Source of the DNA: Pseudomonas jinjuensis
GTDB taxonomy: Bacteria > Pseudomonadota > Gammaproteobacteria > Pseudomonadales > Pseudomonadaceae
Assembly: GCF_900103845.1 (NCBI RefSeq)
Contig: NZ_FNIJ01000005.1
Location: 274,390 to 338,389, forward strand
Length of the DNA: 64,000 nt
Reading direction: 5' to 3'
This document shows positions 41,866-51,526 of the stretch, piece after piece. The stretch's first letter is position 1, and each line of letters opens with the position of its first letter. The translations under genes were made by a program, and so were the position numbers. A model generated the notes under the pieces. The model was given only the letters and a program-made list of their open reading frames with translations, was not told where the DNA came from and searched no databases.

Positions 41866-44751
41866 TTATTGGCAGGCTTCGCAGTCCGGATTGTCGATCG
41901 AGCAAGCCTGCGGGACCGGGGCCGGCTTCGGCTCTGCAGCCGCAGCGGCTTGCAGGCCGTCGTTGCCACCGGCCGACACGGCGTTCAGCTTGCCGGTGTT
42001 GATGGTCGACTTCTCGGTGCTGGTCGCGGCCAGGGCACGGAGGTAGTAGGTGGTCTTCAGACCGCGGTACCAGGCCATGCGGTAGGTCACGTCGAGCTTC
42101 TTGCCCGAGGCGCCGGCGATGTACAGGTTCAGCGACTGCGCCTGATCGATCCACTTCTGGCGGCGGCTGGCGGCGTCGACGATCCACTTGGTCTCGACTT
42201 CGAAGGCGGTGGCGTACAGGTCCTTCAGGTCTTGCGGGATACGCTCGATCTGCTGCACGGAGCCGTCGTAGTACTTCAGGTCGTTGACCATGACCGGGTC
42301 CCACAGGCCGCGCGCCTTCAGGTCGCGAACCAGGTAGGGGTTGATCACGGTGAACTCGCCGGAGAGGTTCGATTTCACGTACAGGTTCTGGTAGGTCGGC
42401 TCGATGGACTGCGATACGCCGGTGATGTTGGCGATGGTCGCGGTCGGCGCGATGGCCATGATGTTCGAGTTACGGATGCCTTTCTGTACGCGAGCACGGA
42501 CCGGAGCCCAGTCGAGGGATTCGGTCAGGTCGACGTCGATGTACTTCTGGCCACGGGCTTCGATGAGGATCTGCTGGGAGTCCAGCGGCAGGATGCCCTT
42601 GGACCAAAGCGAGCCGTCGAAGGTCTCGTAGGCGCCACGCTCGTCGGCCAGGTCACAGGAAGCCTGGATGGCGAAGTAGCTCACCGCTTCCATGGACTTG
42701 TCGGCGAACTCGATGGCCGCGTCGGAGCCGTAGGCGATGTGCTGCAGGTACAGCGCGTCCTGGAAGCCCATGATGCCGAGGCCGACCGGACGGTGCTTGA
42801 GGTTCGAGTTGCGCGCCTGCGGGACCGAGTAGTAGTTGATGTCGATGACGTTATCGAGCATGCGCACGGCGGTCTTCACGGTCTTCTCGAGCTTGGCGGT
42901 GTCCAGCTTGCCGTCGACGATGTGGTTGACCAGGTTGATCGAGCCCAGGTTGCAGACCGCGATCTCGTCCTTGTTGGTGTTCAGGGTGATCTCGGTGCAC
43001 AGGTTCGAGCTGTGCACCACGCCCACGTGCTGCTGCGGGCTGCGCAGGTTGCACGGGTCCTTGAAGGTCAGCCACGGGTGGCCGGTCTCGAACAGCATGG
43101 AGAGCATCTTGCGCCACAGGTCCTTGGCCTGGACGACCTTGAACACCTTGATCTTGTTGTACTCGGTCAGGGCTTCGTAATACTCGTAGCGCTCTTCGAA
43201 GGCCTTGCCGGTCAGATCGTGCAGGTCCGGTACTTCGGACGGGGAGAACAGGGTCCACTTGCCGTCGTCGAACACGCGCTTCATGAACAGGTCCGGAATC
43301 CAGTTCGCGGTGTTCATGTCGTGGGTGCGGCGGCGGTCGTCACCGGTGTTCTTGCGCAGTTCGAGGAATTCCTCGATGTCCAGGTGCCAGGTTTCCAGGT
43401 AGGCGCAGACGGCGCCCTTGCGCTTGCCGCCCTGGTTCACGGCGACGGCGGTGTCGTTCACCACTTTCAGGAACGGAACCACGCCCTGGGACTTGCCGTT
43501 GGTGCCCTTGATGTAGGAGCCCAGCGCGCGCACCGGCGTCCAGTCGTTGCCCAGGCCGCCGGCGAATTTCGACAGCATGGCGTTGTCGTGGATGGCGCTG
43601 TAGATGCCAGACAGGTCGTCCGGAACGGTGGTCAGGTAGCAGCTGGAGAGCTGCGGACGCAGGGTGCCGGCGTTGAACAGGGTCGGGGTGGACGACATGT
43701 AGTCGAACGAGGACAGCAGGTTGTAGAACTCGATGGCGCGTTCTTCCTTCTGCGGCTCCTCGATGGCCAGGCCCATGGCCACGCGCATGAAGAAGACCTG
43801 CGGCAGTTCGAAGCGGATGCCGTCCTTGTGAATGAAGTAGCGGTCGTACAGGGTCTGCAGGCCGAGGTAGGTGAACTGCTGGTCGCGCTCGTGGTTGATG
43901 GCGCGGCCGAGTTTCTCCAGGTCGAATTCCTTCAGCTTGGGATCGAGCAGCTCGAACTCGGCGCCTTTTTCCACGTAGGCCGGCAGGGCTTGGGCATAGA
44001 GGTCGGCCATCTCGTGGTGGGTGGCGCTTTCGGCGACGCCGAGGAAGCCCAGGGCTTCGGCGCGCAGGGTGTCCATCAGCAGGCGGGCGGTGACGTAGGA
44101 GTAGTTCGGCTCGCGCTCGACCAGGGTGCGGGCGGTCATCACCAGGGCGGTGTTGACGTCCTTCTCGGCCACGCCGTCGTAGAGGTTCTTCAGGGTCTCG
44201 CGCTGGATCAGGTCGCCATCGACTTCGGCCAGGCCTTCGCAGGCTTCGCTGATGATGGTGTTCAGGCGGCCCATGTCGAGCGGCTGCAGGTTGCCGTCGG
44301 CGCGGGTGATGCGGATGCTCGGGTGCGGCTGGGCGATCTCGCCGGCGCCACGCTTGCGCTCCTGCGCGCGGGCTTCGCGGTAGATCACGTAGTCGCGGGC
44401 GACCTTCTGCTCGCCGGCGCGCATCAGCGCCAGTTCGACCTGGTCCTGGATTTCCTCGATGTGGATGGTGCCACCCGACGGCATGCGGCGCTTGAAGGTC
44501 GCGGTGACCTGCTCGGTCAGGCGGGCGACGGTTTCATGGATGCGCGACGAGGCGGCGGCGGTGCCGCCTTCCACGGCGAGGAACGCCTTGGTGATGGCTA
44601 CGGTGATCTTGTCATCGGTGTAGGGGACTACGGTGCCGTTGCGCTTGATCACGCGCAGCTGGCCCGGCGCGGTGGCGGCCAGATCCTGGGAGGATTCGGC
44701 GCCCTGCGGCACGGCTGCCTGCGGGTTCTCGCGAGTGGTGTCGGTCTGCAT
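41866..44751 (-). CDS. nrdA: Class Ia ribonucleotide reductase, alpha subunit
   Basis: A 961-residue NrdA, much longer than the E. coli protein (761), as is normal in Pseudomonas because it has two N-terminal ATP-cone domains: 'LRVIKRNGTVVPYTDDKITVAITKAF' and 'SIRITRADGNLQPLDMGRLNTIISEA'. The catalytic barrel includes 'SSNLCTEITLNTNKDEIAVCNLGSINLVNHI' with active-site cysteines, and the C-terminal redox pair is Cys957/Cys960 (DCEACQ). I use ATG 44751, preceded by 'ggag'; the longer frame adds five residues. Candidate NrdR boxes lie upstream. Confidence 0.95.
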   Translation of the reverse strand: MQTDTTRENPQAAVPQGAESSQDLAATAPGQLRVIKRNGTVVPYTDDKITVAITKAFLAVEGGTAAASSRIHETVARLTEQVTATFKRRMPSGGTIHIEEIQDQVELALMRAGEQKVARDYVIYREARAQERKRGAGEIAQPHPSIRITRADGNLQPLDMGRLNTIISEACEGLAEVDGDLIQRETLKNLYDGVAEKDVNTALVMTARTLVEREPNYSYVTARLLMDTLRAEALGFLGVAESATHHEMADLYAQALPAYVEKGAEFELLDPKLKEFDLEKLGRAINHERDQQFTYLGLQTLYDRYFIHKDGIRFELPQVFFMRVAMGLAIEEPQKEERAIEFYNLLSSFDYMSSTPTLFNAGTLRPQLSSCYLTTVPDDLSGIYSAIHDNAMLSKFAGGLGNDWTPVRALGSYIKGTNGKSQGVVPFLKVVNDTAVAVNQGGKRKGAVCAYLETWHLDIEEFLELRKNTGDDRRRTHDMNTANWIPDLFMKRVFDDGKWTLFSPSEVPDLHDLTGKAFEERYEYYEALTEYNKIKVFKVVQAKDLWRKMLSMLFETGHPWLTFKDPCNLRSPQQHVGVVHSSNLCTEITLNTNKDEIAVCNLGSINLVNHIVDGKLDTAKLEKTVKTAVRMLDNVIDINYYSVPQARNSNLKHRPVGLGIMGFQDALYLQHIAYGSDAAIEFADKSMEAVSYFAIQASCDLADERGAYETFDGSLWSKGILPLDSQQILIEARGQKYIDVDLTESLDWAPVRARVQKGIRNSNIMAIAPTATIANITGVSQSIEPTYQNLYVKSNLSGEFTVINPYLVRDLKARGLWDPVMVNDLKYYDGSVQQIERIPQDLKDLYATAFEVETKWIVDAASRRQKWIDQAQSLNLYIAGASGKKLDVTYRMAWYRGLKTTYYLRALAATSTEKSTINTGKLNAVSAGGNDGLQAAAAAEPKPAPVPQACSIDNPDCEACQ

Positions 44752-44933
44752 GGGTGGTTGTCTCCACATTCTCGTAATGGTGTGTTGCCGGCGCCGGGGC
44801 GCCTTCCTTTAACAAACAGCGAAACAAAAAAAGCCTGAGCAGCCGGCGCGATGCCGGACGCGGGAACTGAAACAAAGGGGAAAGGACTCGAATGCCTCCC
44901 TGGCCAAGTCGGGTTCGGCTTTACGGGCCGGGA

Positions 44934-44949
44934 CCACAATACCTAGTGG
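44934..44949 (-). promoter_or_regulatory. NrdR-like box 1 upstream of nrdA
   Basis: CCACAATACCTAGTGG fits the NrdR palindrome ACACWATATATWGTGT in the outer parts. The following GTTTTG makes it a near copy of the site at 45349. It lies about 185 bases before the nrdA start. NrdR control of nrdA is established in Pseudomonas; which of these boxes are used cannot be told from sequence. Confidence 0.45.
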
Positions 44950-45092
44950 TTTTGAATGACTGATTGCAACCTCTGTACCGCATTTCCATCGACATGGATC
45001 GCTCCTTGCGGTCTGTGCCGCGCGGGACCTCGATACGTCTGGAACTACGTTGTGAGCGGACCGGAGGAGCCGTTGAACAGGCTCGGGAAATT

Positions 45093-45141
45093 CGACTTCT
45101 TATAGTGTCCGGTCTGTAGTGGCAACCCCAAGATATAGGGG
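45093..45141. promoter_or_regulatory. Possible second pair of NrdR-like boxes
   Basis: Two imperfect matches, one ending TATAGTGT at 45108 and one CCCCAAGATATAGGGG at 45126-45141, lie about three helical turns apart, the spacing usual for paired NrdR boxes. The second is a palindrome in its own right. They lie some 340-390 bases before nrdA and 330-380 before the response regulator gene. Confidence 0.4.
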
Positions 45142-45348
45142 TGGGCCGCAACGGGGATACAAGATAATGCGCTTGGGCGGGCTTTGCAAGGCAGGTTTCC
45201 GGGGAAAACCTGTGGATAAAATGTGGGTGAAATGTGTGTGACTGGCTGGGCACGGCGAATGATCGAAGGATCAGGTTTTTCTGCCCGTTCGTCGTTACCG
45301 GGCGGGCCACCACGGTGCTTGCGGGGTACCGCGGCGGGGCAGGACCCT

Positions 45349-45364
45349 AACACAATATCTTGTG
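45349..45364. promoter_or_regulatory. Best NrdR-like box in the nrdA / response regulator gap
   Basis: ACACAATATCTTGTGG matches the NrdR consensus at about 14 of 16 positions. It lies 108 bases upstream of the response regulator gene and about 600 bases from nrdA, in the 720-base divergent gap. It could serve either a distal nrdA promoter or the two-component genes. No partner box is seen at the usual spacing. Confidence 0.5.
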
Positions 45365-45471
45365 GTTTTGCCTCATTTCTGGCACGCCGGTGCGATAGGC
45401 GAGGCGGTTGGCTACAATGCTGCGGTTTCGTGGGGATTCGGTTGTTCCCCGGTTTGCGTGCAGGAGAGGGT

Positions 45472-46179
45472 ATGGAGCAAGAAGCGCGGATTCTCATCGT
45501 CGAGGACGACCAGCGCCTGGCGGAGCTGACCCAGGACTATCTGGAAAGCAACGGCCTGCAGGTGTCGGTCGAATCCAATGGTGCGCTGGCGGTCGAGCGG
45601 GTGCTGGCCGAGCGGCCGGACCTGGTGGTGCTCGACCTGATGCTGCCGGGCGAGGACGGCCTGTCGATCTGCCGGCGCGTCCGTCCGGAATACGACGGCC
45701 CGATCCTGATGCTCACCGCGCGTACCGACGACATGGACCAGGTGCAGGGCCTGGAAATGGGTGCCGACGACTACGTCTGCAAGCCGGTGCGCCCGCGCCT
45801 GCTGCTGGCGCGCATCCGCGCCCTGCTGCGGCGCAAGGAGTCCGCCGAACCGGCACAGGGCGCTGTGGCGAGCAAGCGCCTGACCTTCGGCCAGCTGACC
45901 ATCGACAACGCCATGCGCGAGGCCTGGCTCGGCGAGCAGACCATCGAACTGACCAGCGCCGAATTCGACCTGCTCTGGCTGCTGGCCTCCAACGCCGGGC
46001 GCATCCTGTCCCGCGAGGAAATCTTCAATTCCCTGCGCGGCATCGAGTACGACGGCCAGGACCGCTCCATCGACGTGCGCATCTCGCGCATCCGCCCGAA
46101 GATCGGCGACGACCCGATGCACCCGCGGCAGATCAAGACGGTGCGCAGCAAGGGCTACCTGTTCGTGGGTGAGGTGTGA
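45472..46179 (+). CDS. OmpR-type response regulator (RstA-like)
   Basis: A 235-residue regulator. Receiver domain: acidic pocket Glu11-Asp12-Asp13, phospho-acceptor Asp55 (VVLDLMLPGEDGL) and the conserved Lys in 'DDYVCKPVRPRLL'. The C-terminal winged helix (about 135-235) ends 'SIDVRISRIRPKIGDDPMHPRQIKTVRSKGYLF', typical of the OmpR/PhoB class. I use ATG 45472, preceded by 'caggagaggg'. It is divergent from nrdA and pairs with the kinase 93 bases downstream; this arrangement is a Pseudomonas core feature. The signal is unknown. Confidence 0.9.
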   Translation: MEQEARILIVEDDQRLAELTQDYLESNGLQVSVESNGALAVERVLAERPDLVVLDLMLPGEDGLSICRRVRPEYDGPILMLTARTDDMDQVQGLEMGADDYVCKPVRPRLLLARIRALLRRKESAEPAQGAVASKRLTFGQLTIDNAMREAWLGEQTIELTSAEFDLLWLLASNAGRILSREEIFNSLRGIEYDGQDRSIDVRISRIRPKIGDDPMHPRQIKTVRSKGYLFVGEV

Positions 46180-46272
46180 GTTGTCTGCCGGACCTTTGCG
46201 TTCGCGGGGATGACGCCCGCATGAGGCCAGTCACCGCCATCTTCCCCGCGCACGCGGGGACCCAGTAAACAA
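46180..46272. repeat. Short palindromic repeat between regulator and kinase
   Basis: The 93-base gap holds 'gcgttcgcggggatgacgcccgcatg' and 'tccccgcgcacgcgggga', a palindromic extragenic unit of a kind also seen near 63915. No ribosome site for an extra ORF. Confidence 0.55.
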
Positions 46273-47886
46273 ATGAAATCGATCTTCCTGCGCATCTATG
46301 GCGGCGTGCTGCTGGCGCTGGTGCTGGTCGGCGCGCTGGGCGTGCTGACCCTGCACATCGTCAACGAGGTGCGCAGCGAGCGCTACCGCGAGGACCTGGC
46401 GCGCGGCACCTTCCGCCTGATGGCCGACGACCTGCGCACCATGAGCGAGTCCGAGCGGCGCCGCATGCTGACGCAGTGGAGCCGGCTGATGGGCATTCCG
46501 CTGAAGCTGGTGCCCCTCGACTCGCTGACGGTTTCCGGCCGCGACCGGGCACGGCTGGTCAACGACCAGGTACTGGTGCGCGAGGGCGGCCCGCACGATT
46601 TCCGCGTGATGACCCAGGTCAGCGCGCCGGAGGGGCTGGTCCTCCAGGGCGAGGTCGAGCAGATCAGCGAGCAGCTGGCGCGCGCCACCATCTACCTGCT
46701 GATGGACGACCTGCAGGGCTATCCGGCCAGCCAGCAGCCCTATCACCTGGCGCGGATCGTCCGCGACAAGCGCTTCGGCTTCGACGTGCACCTGCGCGAC
46801 CTCAAGGACGTCGACCTCGACGACGACCAGAGCCGCCGCGTGGAGGAGGGCGACACGGTGCTGGCGCTGGGCAAGGACGGCGATTCGATCCGCGTGCTGG
46901 CGGGCATCCTCAATACGCCCTGGACCCTGCAGCTGGGCCCGATCTTCCAGATGAACCCCTATCCGCCGCAGTTGCTGGCGCTGATCGCCGCGGCGGCGCT
47001 GAGCCTGATCGGCTTCATCGTCTACCTGCTGGTCAGCCGCCTGGAGACGCGCCTGAGCGGCCTGGAAAGCGCGGCGGCGCGGATCGCCCGCGGCAGCCTC
47101 GACGCCCGGGTGGAAGTGCGCGGCGCGGATGCGGTGAGCCGGCTGGCCGGCTCGTTCAACCACATGGCCGAGCAGATCCACAACCTCGTCAGCATCCAGC
47201 GCGAGCTGGTGCGCGCGGTGTCCCACGAACTGCGCACGCCGGTGGCGCGCCTGCGCTTCGGCCTGGAGATGGTCGAATCGGCGGAGTCGGACGACACCCG
47301 GCGCAAGTACATGGAAGGCATGGACGGAGACATCCAGGAACTCGATACCCTGGTCGACGAGATGCTGACCTACGCGCGCCTGGAGCAGGGCTCGCCGCCG
47401 ATGACCTTCGAGAGCCTGGAGCTGGGCGTGCTGGTCGAGCGGGTCGCCGCGGAGGTCGCCCCGCTGCGCCGGGAAGTGCAGATCACCTGCGAGGCCGGCG
47501 TGCTGGTGCCCTACGACCAGGGCAGCTGGATCGAGGCGGAGCCGCGCTACCTGCAGCGCGCCCTGCAGAACCTGATCGGCAACGCCCTGCGCTACGCCGA
47601 CGGGCGGGTGCGGGTGAGCTACCGGGTGAGCATCGACCGCTGCCGGGTGGACGTCGAGGACGACGGGCCGGGGGTGCCGGAAGAGCGCTGGGAGCGCCTG
47701 TTCACGCCGTTCTTCCGCGTCGACGACAGCCGCACCCGGGTCACCGGCGGCCACGGCCTCGGGCTTTCCATCGTGCGGCGGATCATGCGCTGGCATGGCG
47801 GGCGGGCGCACATCAGCCGCAGCCAGGCGCTGGGCGGGGCGTGCTTCAGCCTGGTGTGGCCGCGGCGGCAGAGGAAGGCGGACTAG
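46273..47886 (+). CDS. Sensor histidine kinase (RstB-like)
   Basis: A 537-residue membrane kinase. TM1 at about 6-28, a periplasmic domain of some 205 residues, TM2 near 237-258, HAMP (about 259-310), dimerisation/phosphorylation helix with His318 in 'VSHELRTPVARLRF', and ATPase motifs 'NLIGNALRYADG' (N box), 'DDGPGVPEE' (G1) and 'GHGLGLSIV' (G2). It should phosphorylate the regulator at 45472. Its TAG stop shares the bases CTAG with the stop of the convergent gene at 47883. Confidence 0.92.
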   Translation: MKSIFLRIYGGVLLALVLVGALGVLTLHIVNEVRSERYREDLARGTFRLMADDLRTMSESERRRMLTQWSRLMGIPLKLVPLDSLTVSGRDRARLVNDQVLVREGGPHDFRVMTQVSAPEGLVLQGEVEQISEQLARATIYLLMDDLQGYPASQQPYHLARIVRDKRFGFDVHLRDLKDVDLDDDQSRRVEEGDTVLALGKDGDSIRVLAGILNTPWTLQLGPIFQMNPYPPQLLALIAAAALSLIGFIVYLLVSRLETRLSGLESAAARIARGSLDARVEVRGADAVSRLAGSFNHMAEQIHNLVSIQRELVRAVSHELRTPVARLRFGLEMVESAESDDTRRKYMEGMDGDIQELDTLVDEMLTYARLEQGSPPMTFESLELGVLVERVAAEVAPLRREVQITCEAGVLVPYDQGSWIEAEPRYLQRALQNLIGNALRYADGRVRVSYRVSIDRCRVDVEDDGPGVPEERWERLFTPFFRVDDSRTRVTGGHGLGLSIVRRIMRWHGGRAHISRSQALGGACFSLVWPRRQRKAD

Positions 47887-48890
47887 GTCCCGGTCGACTC
47901 TTCCCGCCCGGCCCGCCTCACCCCGAAGCGCATCCGATACTCCTTCGGCGCCAACCCGACGATGCGCTGGAACACCTTCCGGAACGCCCCGGGGTCCTGG
48001 TAGCCCACTTCCCAGGCGATCTGGTCGACGCTGCGCTGGGTGAACTCCAGCAGTTCGCGGCCCCTGGCAACGCGCAGCTGCTGGCAGTACTCGGTCGGCT
48101 TCAACCCGGTGGCCTGCTGGAAGCGGCGCAGGAAGGTGCGCTCGCCGAGGCCCGCCTGCGCCGCCATGGCGCCCAGCGAGACTTCCCGCCCGCCCTGTTT
48201 CTGCAGCCAGTGCTGGACCTTGAGCACCGCCGCGTCGCCGTGGGTCAGTGGCGGCGCGAAGCGGCTGAAATAGCGCTGCGACTGGCGGCTGAGGTCGACC
48301 ACCAGGAAATGCGCGGTGGCCGAGGCGATCGACGGCGACAGCAGGCGGCCGACCAGCGCCAGGCCGAGATCGGTCCAGGCCATCAGACCGCCGGCGGTGA
48401 TGATGTCGCCGTCGTCGACGATCAACTGGTCGGCGTCCACCTCGACGGCCGGGAAGCGTTCGGCCAGCGCCCTGGCCGAGCCCCAGTGGGTGGTGGCGCG
48501 GCGTCCGTCGAGCAGGCCGGTCTGCGCCAGCACGAAGGCGCCGGCGCAGACCGAGCCGAGCGTCGCCCCGGCGGCATGCTGCCGGCGCAGCCACTGGCTG
48601 AACGGCTGCAGGGCCCCGGCCTCAGGCAGGGCGTCGAGGCTGGGCGGCAGGATCACCACGCTCATCCGGCCGGCGCTTTGCGGATGACTGTCGAACACGC
48701 AGCGGATTTCCCCGGACTGCGCGTCCGCCGCCCAGTGCCGCACCCGCAGGACCGGCAGTGGGGTATCGGAGTGTTCGGCGGCCATGCGGTTGGCCACGCC
48801 GAACAGATCGGTCAGGCCGTGCACCGCGGCGAGCTGCGCGCCGGGGTAGAGGAGCAGGCCGATTTCCAGCGTATCGTTGCGCGCGCCCAT
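47883..48890 (-). CDS. GlxA family transcriptional regulator (DJ-1/PfpI-like domain plus AraC domain)
   Basis: A 335-residue protein with an N-terminal class I amidotransferase-like domain (about 1-190; 'IGLLLYPGAQLAAVHGLTDLFGVAN', 'LGSVCAGAFVLAQTGLLDGRRATTHW') and a C-terminal AraC double helix-turn-helix ('GLGERTFLRRFQQATGLKPTEYCQQLRVARGRELLE', 'GYQDPGAFRKVFQRIVGLAPKEYRMRF'). The N-terminal fold normally senses a small metabolite. It is divergent from a cysteine hydrolase gene 107 bases away, which it probably controls. Confidence 0.9.
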   Translation of the reverse strand: MGARNDTLEIGLLLYPGAQLAAVHGLTDLFGVANRMAAEHSDTPLPVLRVRHWAADAQSGEIRCVFDSHPQSAGRMSVVILPPSLDALPEAGALQPFSQWLRRQHAAGATLGSVCAGAFVLAQTGLLDGRRATTHWGSARALAERFPAVEVDADQLIVDDGDIITAGGLMAWTDLGLALVGRLLSPSIASATAHFLVVDLSRQSQRYFSRFAPPLTHGDAAVLKVQHWLQKQGGREVSLGAMAAQAGLGERTFLRRFQQATGLKPTEYCQQLRVARGRELLEFTQRSVDQIAWEVGYQDPGAFRKVFQRIVGLAPKEYRMRFGVRRAGREESTGT

Positions 48891-48997
48891 GTCAGTTTTC
48901 GCCTCGAATATGTCGATCCCGCCAATCCTCGGCCAGTCGCCCCGGGGTTATCAATAGGCGCATGGGACGACCGCTCCCCCAACCAGAGGAAAACGAC

Positions 48998-49552
48998 ATG
49001 ACCAGGCAAGCGCTCATCGTGGTGGACATCCAGAACGACTACTTCCCCGGCGGCAAGTGGACCCTCAGCGGCATCGACGCGGCCTCCGACAACGCCGCCC
49101 GCCTGATCGCCGCGGCCCGCCAGGCCGGCGACATGGTGGTGCACATCCGCCACGAGTTCGCCAGCAGCGATGCGCCGTTCTTCGCCCCCGGCACGCCGGG
49201 CGCGGAAATCCACCCCAAGGTACGCAACCAGGGCGACGAGCCGGTGATCCTGAAGAACTTCGTCAACTCCTTCCACCAGACCGACCTGAAGCCGCTGCTC
49301 GACAGCCACGGCATCGAGGAAGTGGTAATCGTCGGAAATATGAGTCACATGTGCGTCGACGCCGTCACGCGCGCCGCAGTCGACTACGGTTACAGGGCCA
49401 CGGTGATTCACGATGCCTGTGCTTCGCGTGACCTCGAGTTCAACGGGGTGGTGGTGCCGGCGGAGCAGGTCCATGCAGCCTTCATGGCCTCTCTCGCCTT
49501 CGCCTACGCGCAGGTGCTCTCCACCGAGCAGTACCTGGGAACGCAGCGCTAG
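48998..49552 (+). CDS. Isochorismatase-like cysteine hydrolase
   Basis: A 184-residue cysteine hydrolase. The catalytic triad is Asp10 (VVDIQND), Lys86 (ILKNFVNSF) and Cys119 ([13 protein letters not shown]). Length and sequence fit the nicotinamidase/isochorismatase superfamily, with no sign of which amide or ester is hydrolysed. ATG 48998 follows 'agagga'. It faces the GlxA-type regulator, a common pairing in Pseudomonas. Confidence 0.88.
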   Translation: MTRQALIVVDIQNDYFPGGKWTLSGIDAASDNAARLIAAARQAGDMVVHIRHEFASSDAPFFAPGTPGAEIHPKVRNQGDEPVILKNFVNSFHQTDLKPLLDSHGIEEVVIVGNMSHMCVDAVTRAAVDYGYRATVIHDACASRDLEFNGVVVPAEQVHAAFMASLAFAYAQVLSTEQYLGTQR

Positions 49553-49734
49553 CGCCCTGCACGGGCCATCACCGGGCGAACCCGTGGACGCAGTTCGCCG
49601 CCGCATGCCGACCGGCGGCGCCACGCCATAGTGGCGGCTGGGCCCGGTTCTGGGCCTGCCGCCATGTTCCGTGCATGCGACGGGCCACCGGCCACGGCCG
49701 GCCGCCCGCACTCCCTGGAAGAGGAGGGCGCAAG

Positions 49735-50559
49735 ATGAGCTACATCACCACCCGGGACGGCACAGAGATCTACTACAAGGACTGGGGCTCCGGTCAGCCG
49801 ATCGTGTTCAGTCATGGCTGGCCGCTGTGCTCCGACAGCTGGGAATCGCAGATGCTGTTCCTCGCTGACCACGGCTTCCGCTGCATTGCCCACGACCGCC
49901 GCGGACATGGCCGTTCCAGCCAGCCCTGGTACGGCAACGAAATGAACACCTACGCCGACGACCTGGCGCAACTCATCGAAACCCTGGAACTGAAGAACGT
50001 CGTGCTGGTCGGTTTTTCCACCGGTGGCGGCGAGGTCAGCCGCTACATCGGCCGCCACGGCAGCCGGCGGGTGGCCAGGGTCGGGCTGATTTCCGCCGTG
50101 CCGCCGCTGATGCTGCTGACCGAGCAGAATCCCAAGGGCCTGCCGCTCAAGGTCTTCGACGAACTGCGCAGCGCCTCGCTGGCCGACCGCTCGCAGCTCT
50201 ACCGGGACATCGCCAGCGGCCCGTTCTTCGGCTACAACCGCCCGGGAGCCAGGCCTTCCCAGGGCGTCATCGATGCGTTCTGGATGCAGGGCATGATGGC
50301 CGGACACAAGAGCGCCTACGACTGCATCAGGGCCTTCTCGGAAACCGACTTCAGCGAGGACCTGAAGAAGTTCGACATCCCGACCCTGGTGCTGCACGGC
50401 GACGACGACCAGATCGTGCCGATCCAGGCCGCCGGGCTGGAGTCCGCCAGGCTGGTGCCGAACGCCCGGCTGATCGTCTACCAGGGCGCGCCGCACGGGC
50501 TGGCCGAGACCCACAAGGACCGGCTGAACGTGGATCTGCTGGAGTTCATCAAGAGCTAG
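49735..50559 (+). CDS. Alpha/beta hydrolase of the non-heme haloperoxidase/esterase type
   Basis: A 274-residue hydrolase starting [20 protein letters not shown]. Motifs: oxyanion 'FSHGWPL', nucleophile Ser95 in '[12 protein letters not shown]', Asp in '[10 protein letters not shown]' and His in 'GAPHGLAE'. This is the standard look of cofactor-free haloperoxidase-like esterases (CpoF group). The start is supported by 'agaggaggg' before ATG 49735. It lies 10 bases before a dienelactone-hydrolase gene and likely shares its transcript. Confidence 0.88.
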   Translation: MSYITTRDGTEIYYKDWGSGQPIVFSHGWPLCSDSWESQMLFLADHGFRCIAHDRRGHGRSSQPWYGNEMNTYADDLAQLIETLELKNVVLVGFSTGGGEVSRYIGRHGSRRVARVGLISAVPPLMLLTEQNPKGLPLKVFDELRSASLADRSQLYRDIASGPFFGYNRPGARPSQGVIDAFWMQGMMAGHKSAYDCIRAFSETDFSEDLKKFDIPTLVLHGDDDQIVPIQAAGLESARLVPNARLIVYQGAPHGLAETHKDRLNVDLLEFIKS

Positions 50560-50569
50560 GAGGAATCCG

Positions 50570-51292
50570 ATGAGTACCACCCAGGGCGTGCGCGACAGCG
50601 CACTGACGGTCACCACACCGGACGGCGAGTTCCATGCCTTCGTCGCGCTGCCGGCCGCCACGCCGGCGCCGGTGGTGGTGGTGATCCAGGAAATCTTCGG
50701 CATCAACGACGACCTCAAGGAAACCTGCCGCACGCTCGCCGGCCAGGGCTACCTCGCGGTATGCCCGGACCTGTTCTGGCGCCAGGAGCCGGGCGTCAGC
50801 ATCACCGACAAGACCCAGGCCGAATGGGACAAGGCGATCAAGCTGTACCAGGGCTTCGACGTCGACAACGGCGTGTCCGACATCATCGCCAGCATCGCCA
50901 CCGCGCTGAAGCGGCCCGACGCGGTCACCCGGGTCGGTGTCGTGGGCTTCTGCCTGGGCGGCCTGCTGTCCTACCTGACCGCCACCCGCACCAAGGTGGA
51001 TGGCGCCGTGTCGTACTACGGCGTGGGCATCGACCAGCACCTGGACGAGGCCTCGAACATCAAGCACGGCCTGCTCATGCACATCGCCGAGGAGGACGAG
51101 TTCGTGCCCCCGGCGGCGCGGCAGAAGATAGTCGCGAAACTGGGCGGCAACCGGCAGATCGAGATCCACACCTATCCCGGCTGCAACCACGCCTTCGCCC
51201 GCAACGGCGGGGTGCACTACGACGATGCCGCGGCGAAGCTGGCCAACGGGCGCACGGCGAAGTTCTTCGAGCAGCACCTGAAGGGGGCGTGA
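50570..51292 (+). CDS. Dienelactone hydrolase family protein
   Basis: A 240-residue DLH. Catalytic Cys128 in 'VGFCLGGLLSY', Glu41 in 'IQEIFGIN' (the family's modulating acid), an Asp in 'EEDEFVPP' and His in 'YPGCNHAFARNGG'. 'ctaggagg' precedes the ATG. Classic DLH opens dienelactone to maleylacetate in chloroaromatic pathways, but this copy is far from the maleylacetate reductase at 27473 and is co-transcribed with a haloperoxidase-like hydrolase, so its substrate is uncertain. Confidence 0.9.
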   Translation: MSTTQGVRDSALTVTTPDGEFHAFVALPAATPAPVVVVIQEIFGINDDLKETCRTLAGQGYLAVCPDLFWRQEPGVSITDKTQAEWDKAIKLYQGFDVDNGVSDIIASIATALKRPDAVTRVGVVGFCLGGLLSYLTATRTKVDGAVSYYGVGIDQHLDEASNIKHGLLMHIAEEDEFVPPAARQKIVAKLGGNRQIEIHTYPGCNHAFARNGGVHYDDAAAKLANGRTAKFFEQHLKGA

Positions 51293-51526
51293 AGCCCGTT
51301 CACAGGGATGACGTAGGGCGGGCGAAGCCCGCCACCAATGCATAATTGCGGGTTGCACCCGCCCTACGGGTTTCCGCTGTTTCCGGGATCACTCCCGCGT
51401 CGGAAACGGGTGGATGAGGCTTCTTTCATCCACCATTGCGGGGCCGCCGGCGCGGCCATGGTGGATCGGTGGAGCGTGATCCACCATACGCCCTGGCCTT
51501 GCCCACGGGGCCAAGATTTCCCGAGC
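51293..51526. repeat. Intergenic repeat cluster after the dienelactone hydrolase
   Basis: No gene. The gap has 'gtagggcgggcgaagcccgcc' near 51312 and 'gggttgcacccgccctacggg' near 51350, then a 'gtggatcggtggagcgtgatccacca' block near 51460. The latter recurs in the opposite orientation at about 63636-63717. The paired arms can fold at the converging transcript ends. Confidence 0.65.

Noticed and set aside
41824..44838. 1004-codon open frame on the + strand opposite nrdA
   Set aside because: It is the mirror frame of a highly conserved gene in GC-rich DNA; its translation is Val/Gly/Asp-rich without family motifs.
46231..48594. 787-codon minus-strand frame opposite the sensor kinase and extending into the GlxA gene
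   Set aside because: Crosses two certain genes and contains no recognisable domain.
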